This document shows positions 19,538 to 28,523 of a stretch of 64,000 nt of DNA, piece after piece. The notes below the pieces were generated by a model. That model worked only from the letters and a program-made list of their open reading frames with translations, ran no database searches and was not told the origin of the DNA. Source of the DNA: Oryzobacter telluris (GTDB lineage Bacteria; Actinomycetota; Actinomycetes; Actinomycetales; Dermatophilaceae); NCBI RefSeq assembly GCF_043099285.1, contig NZ_CP170723.1, forward strand, positions 62,001 through 126,000, written 5' to 3'. Every line of letters begins with the position of its first letter. Position 1 is the first letter of the stretch. The translations under genes were made by a program, and so were the position numbers.

Positions 19538-20004
19538 GCGTCGGTCCCGACGGTCAGGGTCTCCAGCACCGACTGGAGGGTGTCGTAGTCGTCCTCGAGG
19601 CCCTGGCCGCGCACCCGGCCGGTCGCGACGACGAAGCGGGCCGAGGCGTCGTCACCCGAGGAGGTGGCCAGGACGACCTCGACGACGGGACCGCTCGGCT
19701 CGTCCCACGTGAGGTTGCGCGCCGCCCACTCGCGCCCGCCGATCTCGACGACGAAGGCCGGCTCGACCTCGCTGCCCTCGGGGGCCCCGGCGTCGGTGAC
19801 CTCCTCGACCAGGCCCTGCGCCGCCGTTCCCTCCGCGACGCCGTGCGCCGCCACCCCGACCTCGATCGGGTCACCCGCGCTGCCGGTGCCACGCGCCCGC
19901 AGCAGCCCGGAGCCCGCGGGGAGCGCCTCCCAGCCCTCGGGGACCTCGAGGGTCACCGCGGGAAGCGGTGGGGCGGCGGGCCCGGGGTAGGCGAGGACGG
20001 GCAT
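19534..20004 (-). CDS. Conserved hypothetical protein coupled to PP2C
   Basis: A 156-residue protein without signal peptide or membrane helix. VTLEVPEGWEALPAG near the N-terminus and alternating strands afterwards are reminiscent of the DcrB/DUF1795-like fold, but I do not recognise it firmly. The ATG at 20004 fits the neighbourhood better than longer forms, which add only low-complexity sequence. The overlap with the PP2C start means both proteins are made together. No function can be given. Confidence 0.75.
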   Translation of the reverse strand: MPVLAYPGPAAPPLPAVTLEVPEGWEALPAGSGLLRARGTGSAGDPIEVGVAAHGVAEGTAAQGLVEEVTDAGAPEGSEVEPAFVVEIGGREWAARNLTWDEPSGPVVEVVLATSSGDDASARFVVATGRVRGQGLEDDYDTLQSVLETLTVGTDA

Positions 20005-20196
20005 GGGTCGGGCTCCTCGGGGGACGAGAGACGTGAGGACCGAGCGTAACCGGGGACCCCGCACCTCCACATGGGGAGAACTCCCCAGTGTCCCGCCCGT
20101 GGGCCCGCCCACCGGAGAACTTCGGGCGCACCGGCTGCGCCGCGTGCCAGACTGCACCGACCGTGTACCAGGCCTTCACGACAGGTGGCTTCAACG

Positions 20197-20757
20197 ATGA
20201 GCGAAACCCGACCGACGCTGAGCGGGGACTGGGACTTCGACCCGGCGCACACCCGCATCGGGTTCTCGGCCCGGCACGCGATGGTCACCACCGTGCGCGG
20301 GTCGTTCAACGAGGTCGTGGGCCACGTCCACGCCGACCTCGACGACATGGACCGGTCCTCGGTCTCGGTGACCCTGAAGTCCGCGAGCGTCGACACCCGC
20401 AGCGCCGACCGCGACACCCACCTGCGCAGCGCCGACTTCTTCGACGTCGAGAGGTTCCCGGAGATCACCTTCGTCAGCACCCGCGTCGAGGAGGTCGAGG
20501 AGGGCGCGTTCGTCGTCGCGGGCGAGCTGACCATCCGCGACGTCACCAAGGAGATCGCCATCCCGATCTCGCTCCTCGGCGTCGAGACCGACGCCTTCGG
20601 CGTGCTGCGGGCCGGCTTCGAGGGCTCGCGCCGCGTCAACCGCCGCGACTTCGGGCTGGAGTGGAACATGCCGCTCGACTCCGGCGGCGTCCTCGTCTCG
20701 GAGAAGATCACCCTCGAGTTCGAGATCTCGGCGATCAAGCGCACCGAGGACGCATAG
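20197..20757 (+). CDS. YceI family protein
   Basis: A 186-residue YceI lipocalin-like protein. The family pattern is clear: WDFDPAHTRIGFSARHAMVTTVRGSF at the N-terminus, a middle block with HLRSADFFDVERFPEITF, and NRRDFGLEW near the C-terminus. These proteins bind long isoprenoid chains such as polyisoprenoids. There is no signal peptide, so it should be cytosolic, as is common in actinobacteria. It is monocistronic, converging on the CCA transferase gene. Confidence 0.95.
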   Translation: MSETRPTLSGDWDFDPAHTRIGFSARHAMVTTVRGSFNEVVGHVHADLDDMDRSSVSVTLKSASVDTRSADRDTHLRSADFFDVERFPEITFVSTRVEEVEEGAFVVAGELTIRDVTKEIAIPISLLGVETDAFGVLRAGFEGSRRVNRRDFGLEWNMPLDSGGVLVSEKITLEFEISAIKRTEDA

Positions 20758-20769
20758 CCCCCAGCGGCC

Positions 20770-22236
20770 TCAGGCCCCCGACTCGGGCTGCTCGGCCCAC
20801 CAGGCGCGCAGCCGCTGCGTGGCGGCCTCCTTGCCGATCGGGCCCTCGGAGGTCCGGACCTGGAGCAGGTGCTTGTACGCGCGCCCGAGCACCGGGCCCG
20901 GACGGATGCCCAGCTCGGCCGCGATCTCGTTGCCGTCGAGCTCGGGGCGCAGCGCCTTGAACTCCTCCTGCTCCTTGAGGACCTCGATGCGTCGCTCGAG
21001 GTCGTCGTAGGTGGCCGCGAGGCGGCGGGCCTTGCGCACGTTGCGGGTGGTGCAGTCGGCGCGGGTCAGCCGGTGCAGCCGAGGGAGCAGGTCGTCGGCG
21101 TCGACGACGTAGCGGCGCACCGCCGAGTCGGTCCACTGGCCCTCGCCGTAGCCGTGGAAGCGCAGGTGCAGCTCGACCAGCCGGGACACCGCGGTGATGG
21201 TCACCTTGTCGAAGCGCAGCGCCTTGAGCCGCTTGCGCACCAGCTTGGCCCCGACGACCTCGTGGTGGTGGAAGGAGACCCCGCCCCCGTCCTCGAACCG
21301 GCGGGTGCCCGGCTTGCCGATGTCGTGGAGCAGGGCGGCCAGGCGCAGCACGAGGTCCGGGCCGGGCACCGACTCGGGCGGGCCGTCGGCCGGGCCCTCG
21401 AGGTCGATCGCCTGCTCGAGGACCGTCATCGAGTGCTCGTAGACGTCCTTGTGGCGGTGGTGCTCGTCGACCTCCAGCTGCAGCGCCGGCAGCTCGGGCA
21501 GCACCCGGGCGGCCAGGCCGCTCGCGCAGAGCAGCTCGAGCCCGGCGCGGGGGTGGCGGCCGAGCAGCAGCTTGGTCAGCTCGTCGCGGACCCGCTCGGC
21601 CGAGACGATCTCGATGGAGGCCGCCATCTCCTTCATCGCGTCGACGACGCCGGGGGCGGGCACGAGGCCGAGCTGGGCGACGAAGCGGGCGGCCCGCATC
21701 ATCCGCAGGGGGTCGTCGCCGAAGGAGACCTCGGGGGTGGTCGGCGTGCGCAGCCGCTGCGCCTCGAGGTCGACGAGGCCCCCGTACGGGTCCACGAAGG
21801 TGAGGTCGGGCAGGCGCAGCGCCATGGCGTTGACGGTGAAGTCGCGGCGCACGAGGTCGTCCTCGAGGGAGTCCCCGAAGGCCACCACGGGCTTGCGGGT
21901 CTGGCCGTCGTAGGCGTCGGCGCGGTAGGTGGTGACCTCGACGACGGTGCCGCCGCGGCGGGCGCCGATGGTGCCGAAGGCGCGGCCCATGTCCCACGTC
22001 GCGGTGCCCCACGCGGTGAGCACGGCCTCGGTCTCGTCGGGCCGGGCCGAGGTCGTGAAGTCGAGGTCGGTGGCCGGGCGGCCGAGGAAGGCGTCGCGCA
22101 CCGGACCGCCGACGAGGGCGAGGGTGTGCCCGGCCGCCGCGAACCGCTCACCGAGGTCGGTGAGGACGGGCAGGACGGGAGCGAGCTCCGCGACCGCCTG
22201 GCGCAGCCAGGACGAGGGCGGTTGAGGGGTGGGCAC
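20770..22236 (-). CDS. cca: CCA tRNA nucleotidyltransferase
   Basis: A 488-residue enzyme that adds or repairs the 3' CCA of tRNAs. The head domain has LVGGPVRDAFLGRPATDLDFTT, with the DLD metal-binding pair, and RRDFTVNAMALRL. The body has RMMRAARFVAQL, and an HD domain follows with LLHDIGKPGTRRF. The GTG at 22236 is preferred over a longer frame with no homology. It is divergent from the NUDIX gene, as in mycobacteria (Rv3907c/Rv3908). tRNA-Ala in this window lacks an encoded CCA and would need this enzyme. Confidence 0.95.
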   Translation of the reverse strand: MPTPQPPSSWLRQAVAELAPVLPVLTDLGERFAAAGHTLALVGGPVRDAFLGRPATDLDFTTSARPDETEAVLTAWGTATWDMGRAFGTIGARRGGTVVEVTTYRADAYDGQTRKPVVAFGDSLEDDLVRRDFTVNAMALRLPDLTFVDPYGGLVDLEAQRLRTPTTPEVSFGDDPLRMMRAARFVAQLGLVPAPGVVDAMKEMAASIEIVSAERVRDELTKLLLGRHPRAGLELLCASGLAARVLPELPALQLEVDEHHRHKDVYEHSMTVLEQAIDLEGPADGPPESVPGPDLVLRLAALLHDIGKPGTRRFEDGGGVSFHHHEVVGAKLVRKRLKALRFDKVTITAVSRLVELHLRFHGYGEGQWTDSAVRRYVVDADDLLPRLHRLTRADCTTRNVRKARRLAATYDDLERRIEVLKEQEEFKALRPELDGNEIAAELGIRPGPVLGRAYKHLLQVRTSEGPIGKEAATQRLRAWWAEQPESGA

Positions 22237-22321
22237 GAGGACCAAGCGTAGGCCGCACCGGGGCGCGCGCCGGACCCCGCGGTCCCGGACCCCCACGGGG
22301 TCCACTCGTTAGAGTGACCGG

Positions 22322-22810
22322 ATGAGCCACCCTGCGACCGACCCGACCGGAGTGCCGCCGCGGCGGCTCCCGGCCGTGGAGGAGCGCAGCGCGGGTGGCG
22401 TCGTCGTCGACGTGCACGAGGGCGAGGCCCGCATCGCGGTCATCGCGCGGCGCAACCGCGCGGGTCGGGTCGAGTGGTGCCTGCCCAAGGGGCACATCGA
22501 GGGCGAGGAGACCCTGCCGCAGACCGCCGCGCGCGAGGTGGCCGAGGAGACCGGCATCGAGGGCGTCGTCCTCATCGAGCTCGGCACCATCGACTACTGG
22601 TTCGCGGCCGGTGAGCGGCGCATCCACAAGTACGTGCACCACTACCTCCTCGAGGCCGTGGGCGGGCACCTCACCATCGAGAACGACCCGGACCACGAGG
22701 CGATCGACGTCGCGTGGCTACCCTTGCGCGAGGCCCACCGCCACCTGACGTTCCCGAACGAGCGCCGGATCGCCCGCCTGGCCTGGACCCGCCTGGCCGG
22801 CGACGCCTGA
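22322..22810 (+). CDS. NUDIX hydrolase
   Basis: A 162-residue protein with a full Nudix box (GHIEGEETLPQTAAREVAEE followed by TGI), binding Mg and cleaving nucleoside-diphosphate-linked substrates. Its position between the CCA transferase and murJ matches mycobacterial MutT4 (Rv3908), so cleaning of oxidised nucleotides is possible, but the substrate cannot be read from sequence. murJ follows after 28 bases, suggesting one transcript. Confidence 0.93.
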   Translation: MSHPATDPTGVPPRRLPAVEERSAGGVVVDVHEGEARIAVIARRNRAGRVEWCLPKGHIEGEETLPQTAAREVAEETGIEGVVLIELGTIDYWFAAGERRIHKYVHHYLLEAVGGHLTIENDPDHEAIDVAWLPLREAHRHLTFPNERRIARLAWTRLAGDA

Positions 22811-22838
22811 GCCCCGCTCCCTCCCCGTCAGGACCCCG

Positions 22839-24593
22839 ATGACCTCCGAGCCCCCGTCGAGCCCGACCGCCGGTCCGCCCGCGCGTGAGGAGCCGGTCGC
22901 CCCCGTCGAGGGCGTCGACCCCGACGCGGCGACCACCGACGAGGAGGTCCCCGAGCCCGAGGCGCACCGGCAGAGCGTGGGCCGGGCCGGCGCGATCATG
23001 GCCGGCGGCACCTTCGTCAGCAGGGTCGTCGGGCTGGTCCGGGCCGCGATGCTCACCGGCGTCATCGGCACCACCGGCTACGCGGCCGACGGCTTCACCG
23101 CCGCCAACACGCTGCCCAACTCCTTCTACATCCTCATCGCCGGCGGCGCGCTCAACGCGATCCTCGTCCCGCAGATCGTCCGCGCGAAGCTGCGCCCCGA
23201 CGGTGACGAGTTCGTCAACCGGATCATCACGCTCTCGGTCGCAGCCCTTTTCGGGGCCACGGTCCTCGCCACCCTCCTCGCCCCGCTGCTCGTCCCGCTG
23301 TACTACCGGACGCGCTCGGAGGAGGCCATCGGCCTGGCCATCGTCTTCGCGTACGTCTGCCTGCCGCAGATCTTCTTCTACGGGCTCTACACGCTGCTCG
23401 GGCAGGTGCTCAACGCCAACGGGCGCTTCGCCGGGTACATGTGGGCCCCGGCGCTGGCCAACGTCGTCGCGGTCGTCGGCCTCGTCGTGTTCGTCCGGAT
23501 GGGGTTCCCCCAGAACGCCGCGCCGGCCGACTGGACGCCCGCGATGATCGCCGTCCTCGCGGGCTCGGCGACCCTGTCGATCGTCGCCCAGGCGGTGTGC
23601 CTGGTCATCCCCCTGCGCCGGATGGGCTTCCGGTACCGGCCGGTGTGGGGCGTGCGCGGGGTGGGGCTGGGCGAGGTCAGCAACGTCGCGAAGTGGACCT
23701 TCGGGTCGATCGTCGTCAGCCAGCTCGGCTTCCTCGTCACCTCCAACGTCCTCACCCGGGCCACCGACCTCGGCGAGCGCGCGGGCGACGCCACGGCCGG
23801 CCTCGCGGCCTTCAACCCCGCCCTCCTCCTCGTCATGCTCCCCCACGGCCTGGTCACCGTCTCCCTCGTCACCGCGCTCTACACGCGCCTCTCCGAGGCC
23901 GCGAGCCGCGACGACCACGCCGAGGTGCTGCGCTACCACGCGCAGGGCCTGCGGATGCCGTCGGTGATCCTCGTGCCGGGGGTCGTCCTCATCGGCGTGC
24001 TGGCCCCCTACGTGGCCTCCACCTTCTTCTTCACCAACAGCCTCGAGCAGACCAAGGCCATCGCCATCGTGCTGCAGGGCCTGGTCTGGATGGTCCTGCC
24101 GATGGCGTGGACCTACCTCAACGACCGCGTCTTCTACGCCCACCAGATGACGTGGATGTCGTTCCGCATCCAGTGCGTCACCACCGGGCTGTCCTCGCTG
24201 GGGGCGCTCATCGCCTCGCGCCTCGACCCGGGCCTCACGGCGTTCGCGCTCTCGGTCGGGCAGTCGTGCGCCGTGTTCGTCTCCGCGGGGGTGGGGTTCT
24301 GGGTGCTCAGGCGGATGCACGGCCACATCGGGCTGAGCCGGGCGGCCGGGATGTACCTGCGACTGCTCGTGCCCGCGCTCGTCACGGCGTTCGTCCTGCT
24401 GTGGGTCATCGGGACCGTGGTCCCCGACCTCGGCGAGCGGCGCGGGGTGGCCGGCCTGCTCGAGGGCGGCCTCGTCCTCGGCGCGGCGGCCGCGGTGCAG
24501 CTGGCGGTCACCTGGACCGTCGCCCGGGCACTCGGCGTCACCGAGGTCGCGGCGGCGCTCGAGCCGCTCACGCGTCGGCTTCGTCGCCGCTGA
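22839..24593 (+). CDS. murJ: Lipid II flippase MurJ (MviN)
   Basis: A 584-residue polytopic membrane protein of the MOP exporter superfamily with about 14 helices and a charged cytoplasmic N-terminus of about 50 residues. Family patterns include GGTFVSRVVGLVRAAM, NTLPNSFYILIAGGALNAI and the GLYTLLGQVLNANGRF region. It flips lipid II for peptidoglycan synthesis. Unlike mycobacterial MviN, it ends after the membrane domain, and the pseudokinase part is in the next gene. ATG at 22839; RBS AGGA. Confidence 0.95.
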   Translation: MTSEPPSSPTAGPPAREEPVAPVEGVDPDAATTDEEVPEPEAHRQSVGRAGAIMAGGTFVSRVVGLVRAAMLTGVIGTTGYAADGFTAANTLPNSFYILIAGGALNAILVPQIVRAKLRPDGDEFVNRIITLSVAALFGATVLATLLAPLLVPLYYRTRSEEAIGLAIVFAYVCLPQIFFYGLYTLLGQVLNANGRFAGYMWAPALANVVAVVGLVVFVRMGFPQNAAPADWTPAMIAVLAGSATLSIVAQAVCLVIPLRRMGFRYRPVWGVRGVGLGEVSNVAKWTFGSIVVSQLGFLVTSNVLTRATDLGERAGDATAGLAAFNPALLLVMLPHGLVTVSLVTALYTRLSEAASRDDHAEVLRYHAQGLRMPSVILVPGVVLIGVLAPYVASTFFFTNSLEQTKAIAIVLQGLVWMVLPMAWTYLNDRVFYAHQMTWMSFRIQCVTTGLSSLGALIASRLDPGLTAFALSVGQSCAVFVSAGVGFWVLRRMHGHIGLSRAAGMYLRLLVPALVTAFVLLWVIGTVVPDLGERRGVAGLLEGGLVLGAAAAVQLAVTWTVARALGVTEVAAALEPLTRRLRRR

Positions 24594-24683
24594 CCCGTCC
24601 CTGTCTACGATGGGTCGAGCACCCGCCCACCGTGGGTGCCGCGCACCCGTGCGCGCCGACGACGTCGACACGAAGGAGCAACG

Positions 24684-26864
24684 GTGAGGGGTGTGGGTCC
24701 CGGGACCGTCCTCGGCGGGCGCTACGCCGTCCACCGCAGGCTCGAGCAGCGCCGCGACGTCGAGCGCTGGTCGGCCGACGACACGACCCTCGGTCGCACC
24801 GTCTCCGTCCTCGTCATCGGCTCCGACGACCACCGCACGGCGGCCCTGCTCGACGCCGCGCGCCGCGCCGCGTCGGTCTCGCACGCCGTGTTCGCCCGCA
24901 TCCTCGACGTCGGCACCGACGAGGAGGTCGCGTACGTCGTCGAGGAGGACCTCTCCTCCGCCCGCACGCTCACCGACCTCGTCACCGACGGTGGCGTGCC
25001 CGGCGACGAGGTCCGCCGCATCACCGGCGAGGTCGCCGCGGCCCTCGAGGCCGCCCGCCAGCGCGGCATGCACCACCTCGAGCTCGAGCCCGACGACGTC
25101 CTGCGCACCCACGAGGGCGACGTGCGCCTGCGTGGCCTGGAGACCGCCGCCGTGCGCGCCGGTCACGAGGGCGCCGAGGCCGACGAGGCCGCCCGCCGCG
25201 ACGCCGTGGGGGTCGTGGCCCTCGCCTACGCCGGGCTCACCGGGCTGTGGCCGCTCGGGTCGGGCGGGTCCGGCCTCGGGGCCGCGCCGCGCGTGCCCGG
25301 CGGGGTCGCCGCTCCCTCCGAGATCGCCGCGGGCGTCCCGCGCGACCTCGACGCCATCTGCCGCCTCACCATCAACGACGACCAGGGCCCCACCAGCCCC
25401 GGTGACTACGCGCGCCAGGTGGCGCCGTGGCCCTCGCGCCAGGTCGTGGGCCGCCCGGTCGTGCCCGCCGTCACCCCGCCGCGTCCCGAAGGGCTCGACG
25501 CCCCGTCCTCCGATGACGACGCCGCGCCGGTCGAGGACGAGGCCCCCGCCACCGAGGCCCTGCCGGCCGACGACCTCGAGGACACCCGGCCCAGGCCGCG
25601 CGTCGGTGGGGCCGCTGCGGCCGCCCTCGGCGGTGCCGCCCTGGGTGGGGCCGTCGGCGGCGCCATCGGTGCCGCCGGGTCCGGTGCGCCCGACACCACG
25701 CACGAGCTCCCGCGCCTGACCCCCGCCAGCGACCGCCCGCTCACCCCTGACGACGACGGTGGTGTCGACGACGTCTTCGGCGCCGATGGCGACGGCCATG
25801 GCGGTCGCGACGCGGCCGCCGCCGCCTTCGACGACACGGACGACCCGGACGACGCCGACGACGAGGGCTTCGAGGCGACCCGCGTCATCGCCCTGCCCAC
25901 ACCGCCACCGCCACCGCCACCGCTGGCGCGTGCCGGGCGCGACGAGGACCTCGACGACCCCCGGGACACCGACGACGAGCGCTGGGACGACTCCGACGAC
26001 GATGACGACAGCACCGGTGAGGGTCGTGGCGCCGCCGCGGCCGCCGGTGCGGCAGCGGCCGGCGCCGCCGTCGCGGGGGCCCTGGGCAGCGTCGGTGAGC
26101 GCGTGGGCAGCCTGGCCCGCCGCGCCGTCGACAAGGTCTCCGAGCTCAGCCCGGACACCACCGCCGGCCCCGGCGCCGGTGACCTCGAGGCCCCGGCCCC
26201 CCTGGTCCCCTCCGAGCCCCTGACCAAGGACGAGTCGAAGCTGGCGCTGGCCATCGTCGTGGTGTTCCTCGTGGCGGCGCTCGTCATCGGCATCTGGGGC
26301 GTCACCCGGATCGGCGCGAACACCGACCTGCAGATCGGCAGCGGCAACGGCCCGGCCACCCGCACCACCACCGTGCCCCCGTCCTCCGGCACCCCGAGCC
26401 AGGGCTCGTCCGAGGCGCCCTCCGGTGCCGCGGAGCCGCTGGCCATCCTCAAGGTCGAGGCGTACGACCCGGGGGGTGACGGTGCCGAGAACAACAGCAG
26501 CACCCCCAAGACCTACGACGGCAACCCGAGCACCGGCTGGTCCTCGGAGAACTACCGCAGCGACCAGTTCGGCGGCCTGAAGAAGGGCCTGGGCGTCATC
26601 GTCGACCTCGGCCCCAACAAGAAGCCGCAGGGGATCGAGCTGACCATCCCCGTCGCCGCCGACATCGAGGTCTACGTCGGCCCCGACAACCGCCTCGAGG
26701 GCGCCACGAAGGTCGGCGAGAAGGCCGACGCGAAGGGCACGGTCACCTTCCAGGTCCCCGCCGACGTCAGCGGGCAGTACATCGTCGTCTGGTACACCAA
26801 GCTCACCGCCGACGACCGCGGCAAGCGCCGCGCGTCCCTCAACGAGGTCGTCGTCACCGGCTGA
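24684..26864 (+). CDS. MviN-type pseudokinase with extracellular discoidin-like domain
   Basis: A 726-residue protein. Residues about 1-255 have the kinase fold but no catalytic residues: the HRD loop reads HHLELEPDDVL, the DFG region reads RLRGLETA and the VAVK lysine is absent. A long disordered Asp/Pro/Ala-rich linker follows, then a membrane helix (about 518-541) and a C-terminal beta-sandwich (about 590-726: STGWSSENYRS, GVIVDLGPNKKPQGIELTI) like discoidin/carbohydrate-binding domains. In M. tuberculosis these two domains are fused to MviN, where phosphorylation of the pseudokinase recruits FhaA. Here they form a separate gene 90 bases behind murJ. GAAGGAGC precedes the GTG. Confidence 0.9.
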   Translation: MRGVGPGTVLGGRYAVHRRLEQRRDVERWSADDTTLGRTVSVLVIGSDDHRTAALLDAARRAASVSHAVFARILDVGTDEEVAYVVEEDLSSARTLTDLVTDGGVPGDEVRRITGEVAAALEAARQRGMHHLELEPDDVLRTHEGDVRLRGLETAAVRAGHEGAEADEAARRDAVGVVALAYAGLTGLWPLGSGGSGLGAAPRVPGGVAAPSEIAAGVPRDLDAICRLTINDDQGPTSPGDYARQVAPWPSRQVVGRPVVPAVTPPRPEGLDAPSSDDDAAPVEDEAPATEALPADDLEDTRPRPRVGGAAAAALGGAALGGAVGGAIGAAGSGAPDTTHELPRLTPASDRPLTPDDDGGVDDVFGADGDGHGGRDAAAAAFDDTDDPDDADDEGFEATRVIALPTPPPPPPPLARAGRDEDLDDPRDTDDERWDDSDDDDDSTGEGRGAAAAAGAAAAGAAVAGALGSVGERVGSLARRAVDKVSELSPDTTAGPGAGDLEAPAPLVPSEPLTKDESKLALAIVVVFLVAALVIGIWGVTRIGANTDLQIGSGNGPATRTTTVPPSSGTPSQGSSEAPSGAAEPLAILKVEAYDPGGDGAENNSSTPKTYDGNPSTGWSSENYRSDQFGGLKKGLGVIVDLGPNKKPQGIELTIPVAADIEVYVGPDNRLEGATKVGEKADAKGTVTFQVPADVSGQYIVVWYTKLTADDRGKRRASLNEVVVTG

Positions 26865-26878
26865 CGCCGGGCCACCCG

Positions 26879-27469
26879 ATGTCCGACGACCTCCAGGCGC
26901 TCAGCGACCGCGACCTCGTGGCGCGCCACGTGGCCGGGGACGGCGGTGTCGCGTTCGGTGAGCTGTTCCGCCGCCACCGCGACCGGATGTACGCGGTGGC
27001 CCTGCGCACGACGTCGAACCGCGAGCTCGCCGCCGACGCCGTGCAGGAGGCGTTCATCTCGGCCTTCCGCCGCGCGGACGCCTACCGCGGGGAGGCCGCG
27101 GTGACGACCTGGCTGCACCGCATCGTCGTCAACGCCTGCCTCGACCGGATCCGCCGCGAGCGCGTCACCGTGCGCCGGGCCGGTGACGTCGCCGAGCTCG
27201 ACCTCCCCGACCGCCACGACCACCACGCGTCGGTGGAGGCGCGCCTCGACGTCCACGCGGCGCTGGCGCAGATCCCCGAGGGCCAGCGGATGGCGCTCGT
27301 GCTCGTCGACATGCACGGGATGTCGGTGGCGCAGGCCGCGGCCGTGCTCGGGGTCGCCGAGGGCACCGTGAAGTCGCGGTGCTTCCGCGGGCGCGAGGCG
27401 CTGGCCGCCATCCTGCGCGTGCGCGAGGAGCCGCTCGCCGAGTCGACGGAACCCCGGGGGGCGCCATGA
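26879..27469 (+). CDS. sigM: ECF RNA polymerase sigma factor SigM
   Basis: A 196-residue ECF sigma factor. Region 2 (about 20-90) has AVQEAFISAFRRADAYRG and WLHRIVVNACLDRIRRE. Region 4 (about 125-180) has the helix-turn-helix SVAQAAAVLGVAEGTVKSRC. The place between murJ-pseudokinase and trxB/trxA is that of mycobacterial sigM (Rv3911). It starts 15 bases after the pseudokinase gene, and its putative anti-sigma gene follows. Envelope or thiol stress control is inferred from the neighbours. Confidence 0.92.
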   Translation: MSDDLQALSDRDLVARHVAGDGGVAFGELFRRHRDRMYAVALRTTSNRELAADAVQEAFISAFRRADAYRGEAAVTTWLHRIVVNACLDRIRRERVTVRRAGDVAELDLPDRHDHHASVEARLDVHAALAQIPEGQRMALVLVDMHGMSVAQAAAVLGVAEGTVKSRCFRGREALAAILRVREEPLAESTEPRGAP

Positions 27470-27554
27470 CGTCCCACCTTCGGCCCGCCCCCCGTGTGGG
27501 GCGGGCCACCACCCACCGTTTCCCCGAGCCCGAGGGCACGTCCCGGAGGACCAC

Positions 27555-28385
27555 GTGAGCCGCACCCACGACGACGACGCACCCGTCGAGCACGACCCGA
27601 CGGGCATGCGCGCGCTGCTGGCGAGCCTTCCGGACCCCGGCCCCATGCCCGACGACCTCGTCGCCCGCATCACCGCCGCCCTGTCGGCCGAGGGCTCCTC
27701 CCCCGGCCTGCACGCGGTCCCCGACGTCCCCGACGCCGCACCGCGCTTCGATGACGACGCACCGGTCCCGGCGTGGGCCGGCACCCCGGATGCCGATGGT
27801 GTGTCGTCCGGCGCGACGGTCGTGCCGCTGCGGCGCCGGTCGTGGGGGCGCCACCTCGCGGTGGCCGCTGCCGTCGTCGGGGCCGTGGGCCTGGGCGGGG
27901 TGGCCCTGCAGGCGACCAACGGCGGCCTCGTCGCGTCGTTCGACGCCACGAGCGGGGGCGGCGCCGACAGCGGCGCCTCGATGGCGGAGGGCTCCAAGGA
28001 CCAGGGCGGGTCGGCGCCCCAGGCCGCACCCGCGGCGGGGTCCGGCGAGGTGGTCGTCGTCCTCACCGACACGGCGTACTCCTCGGCCGACCTCGGCAGC
28101 GTGGCCCGGCTGACCGCGGTCTCCCCGCCCCAGGCGCTGCGCGACCTCGCGGCGGAGGCGCCGAGCCTGGGCCCGATCGCCACGTCCATCGGGGCGCGGT
28201 CGTGCGCCGACGCGCTCGGCATCGCGCCCACGGCAGGGCTCCTCGTCGACCTCGCGCAGGTCGACGGCGCGCCGGCGGCCGTCATCATCGCCACGGAGGA
28301 GACCGGGCGGTCGGCGTGGGCCGTGCAGCGCTCGTGCACCACGGGTACCACCGGCCTCATCCGTGGACCCGTGCCGCTCGGCTGA
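27555..28385 (+). CDS. Putative membrane anti-sigma factor for SigM
   Basis: A 276-residue protein with a short N-terminal cytoplasmic part (PMPDDLVARITAAL, like the start of anti-sigma domains), one membrane helix (about 98-118) and an extracytoplasmic domain of about 150 residues with two cysteines (RSCADAL, QRSCTTG). Position right after sigM and topology match the mycobacterial anti-SigM (Rv3912). A zinc HxxxCxxC motif is absent. GGAGGA precedes the GTG. The call rests on position and topology. Confidence 0.75.
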   Translation: MSRTHDDDAPVEHDPTGMRALLASLPDPGPMPDDLVARITAALSAEGSSPGLHAVPDVPDAAPRFDDDAPVPAWAGTPDADGVSSGATVVPLRRRSWGRHLAVAAAVVGAVGLGGVALQATNGGLVASFDATSGGGADSGASMAEGSKDQGGSAPQAAPAAGSGEVVVVLTDTAYSSADLGSVARLTAVSPPQALRDLAAEAPSLGPIATSIGARSCADALGIAPTAGLLVDLAQVDGAPAAVIIATEETGRSAWAVQRSCTTGTTGLIRGPVPLG

Positions 28386-28395
28386 GAGCGGGGCG

Positions 28396-28417
28396 GGTGC
28401 CCCATCGGGGAGGCACC
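28396..28417. terminator. Possible terminator hairpin after the sigM operon
   Basis: GGTGCC (28396-28401) pairs with GGCACC (28412-28417), with further CC/GG pairing inside, a few bases after the anti-sigma stop. There is no U-tract, so termination efficiency is uncertain. Confidence 0.4.
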
Positions 28418-28523
28418 GGCGGGGCGGGCGGGCCGCGGGAACACCGCGGGCCTAGGATCGGTTCATCAAGAGCACCGCATGTTGCGGTCGCCACCCGTCG
28501 TCACCACAAGGGGCTGTGTCCAC

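Noticed and set aside
22671..25799. 1042-residue minus-strand open frame
   Set aside because: Antisense to NUDIX, murJ and the pseudokinase gene, all of which have clear motifs and RBSs.
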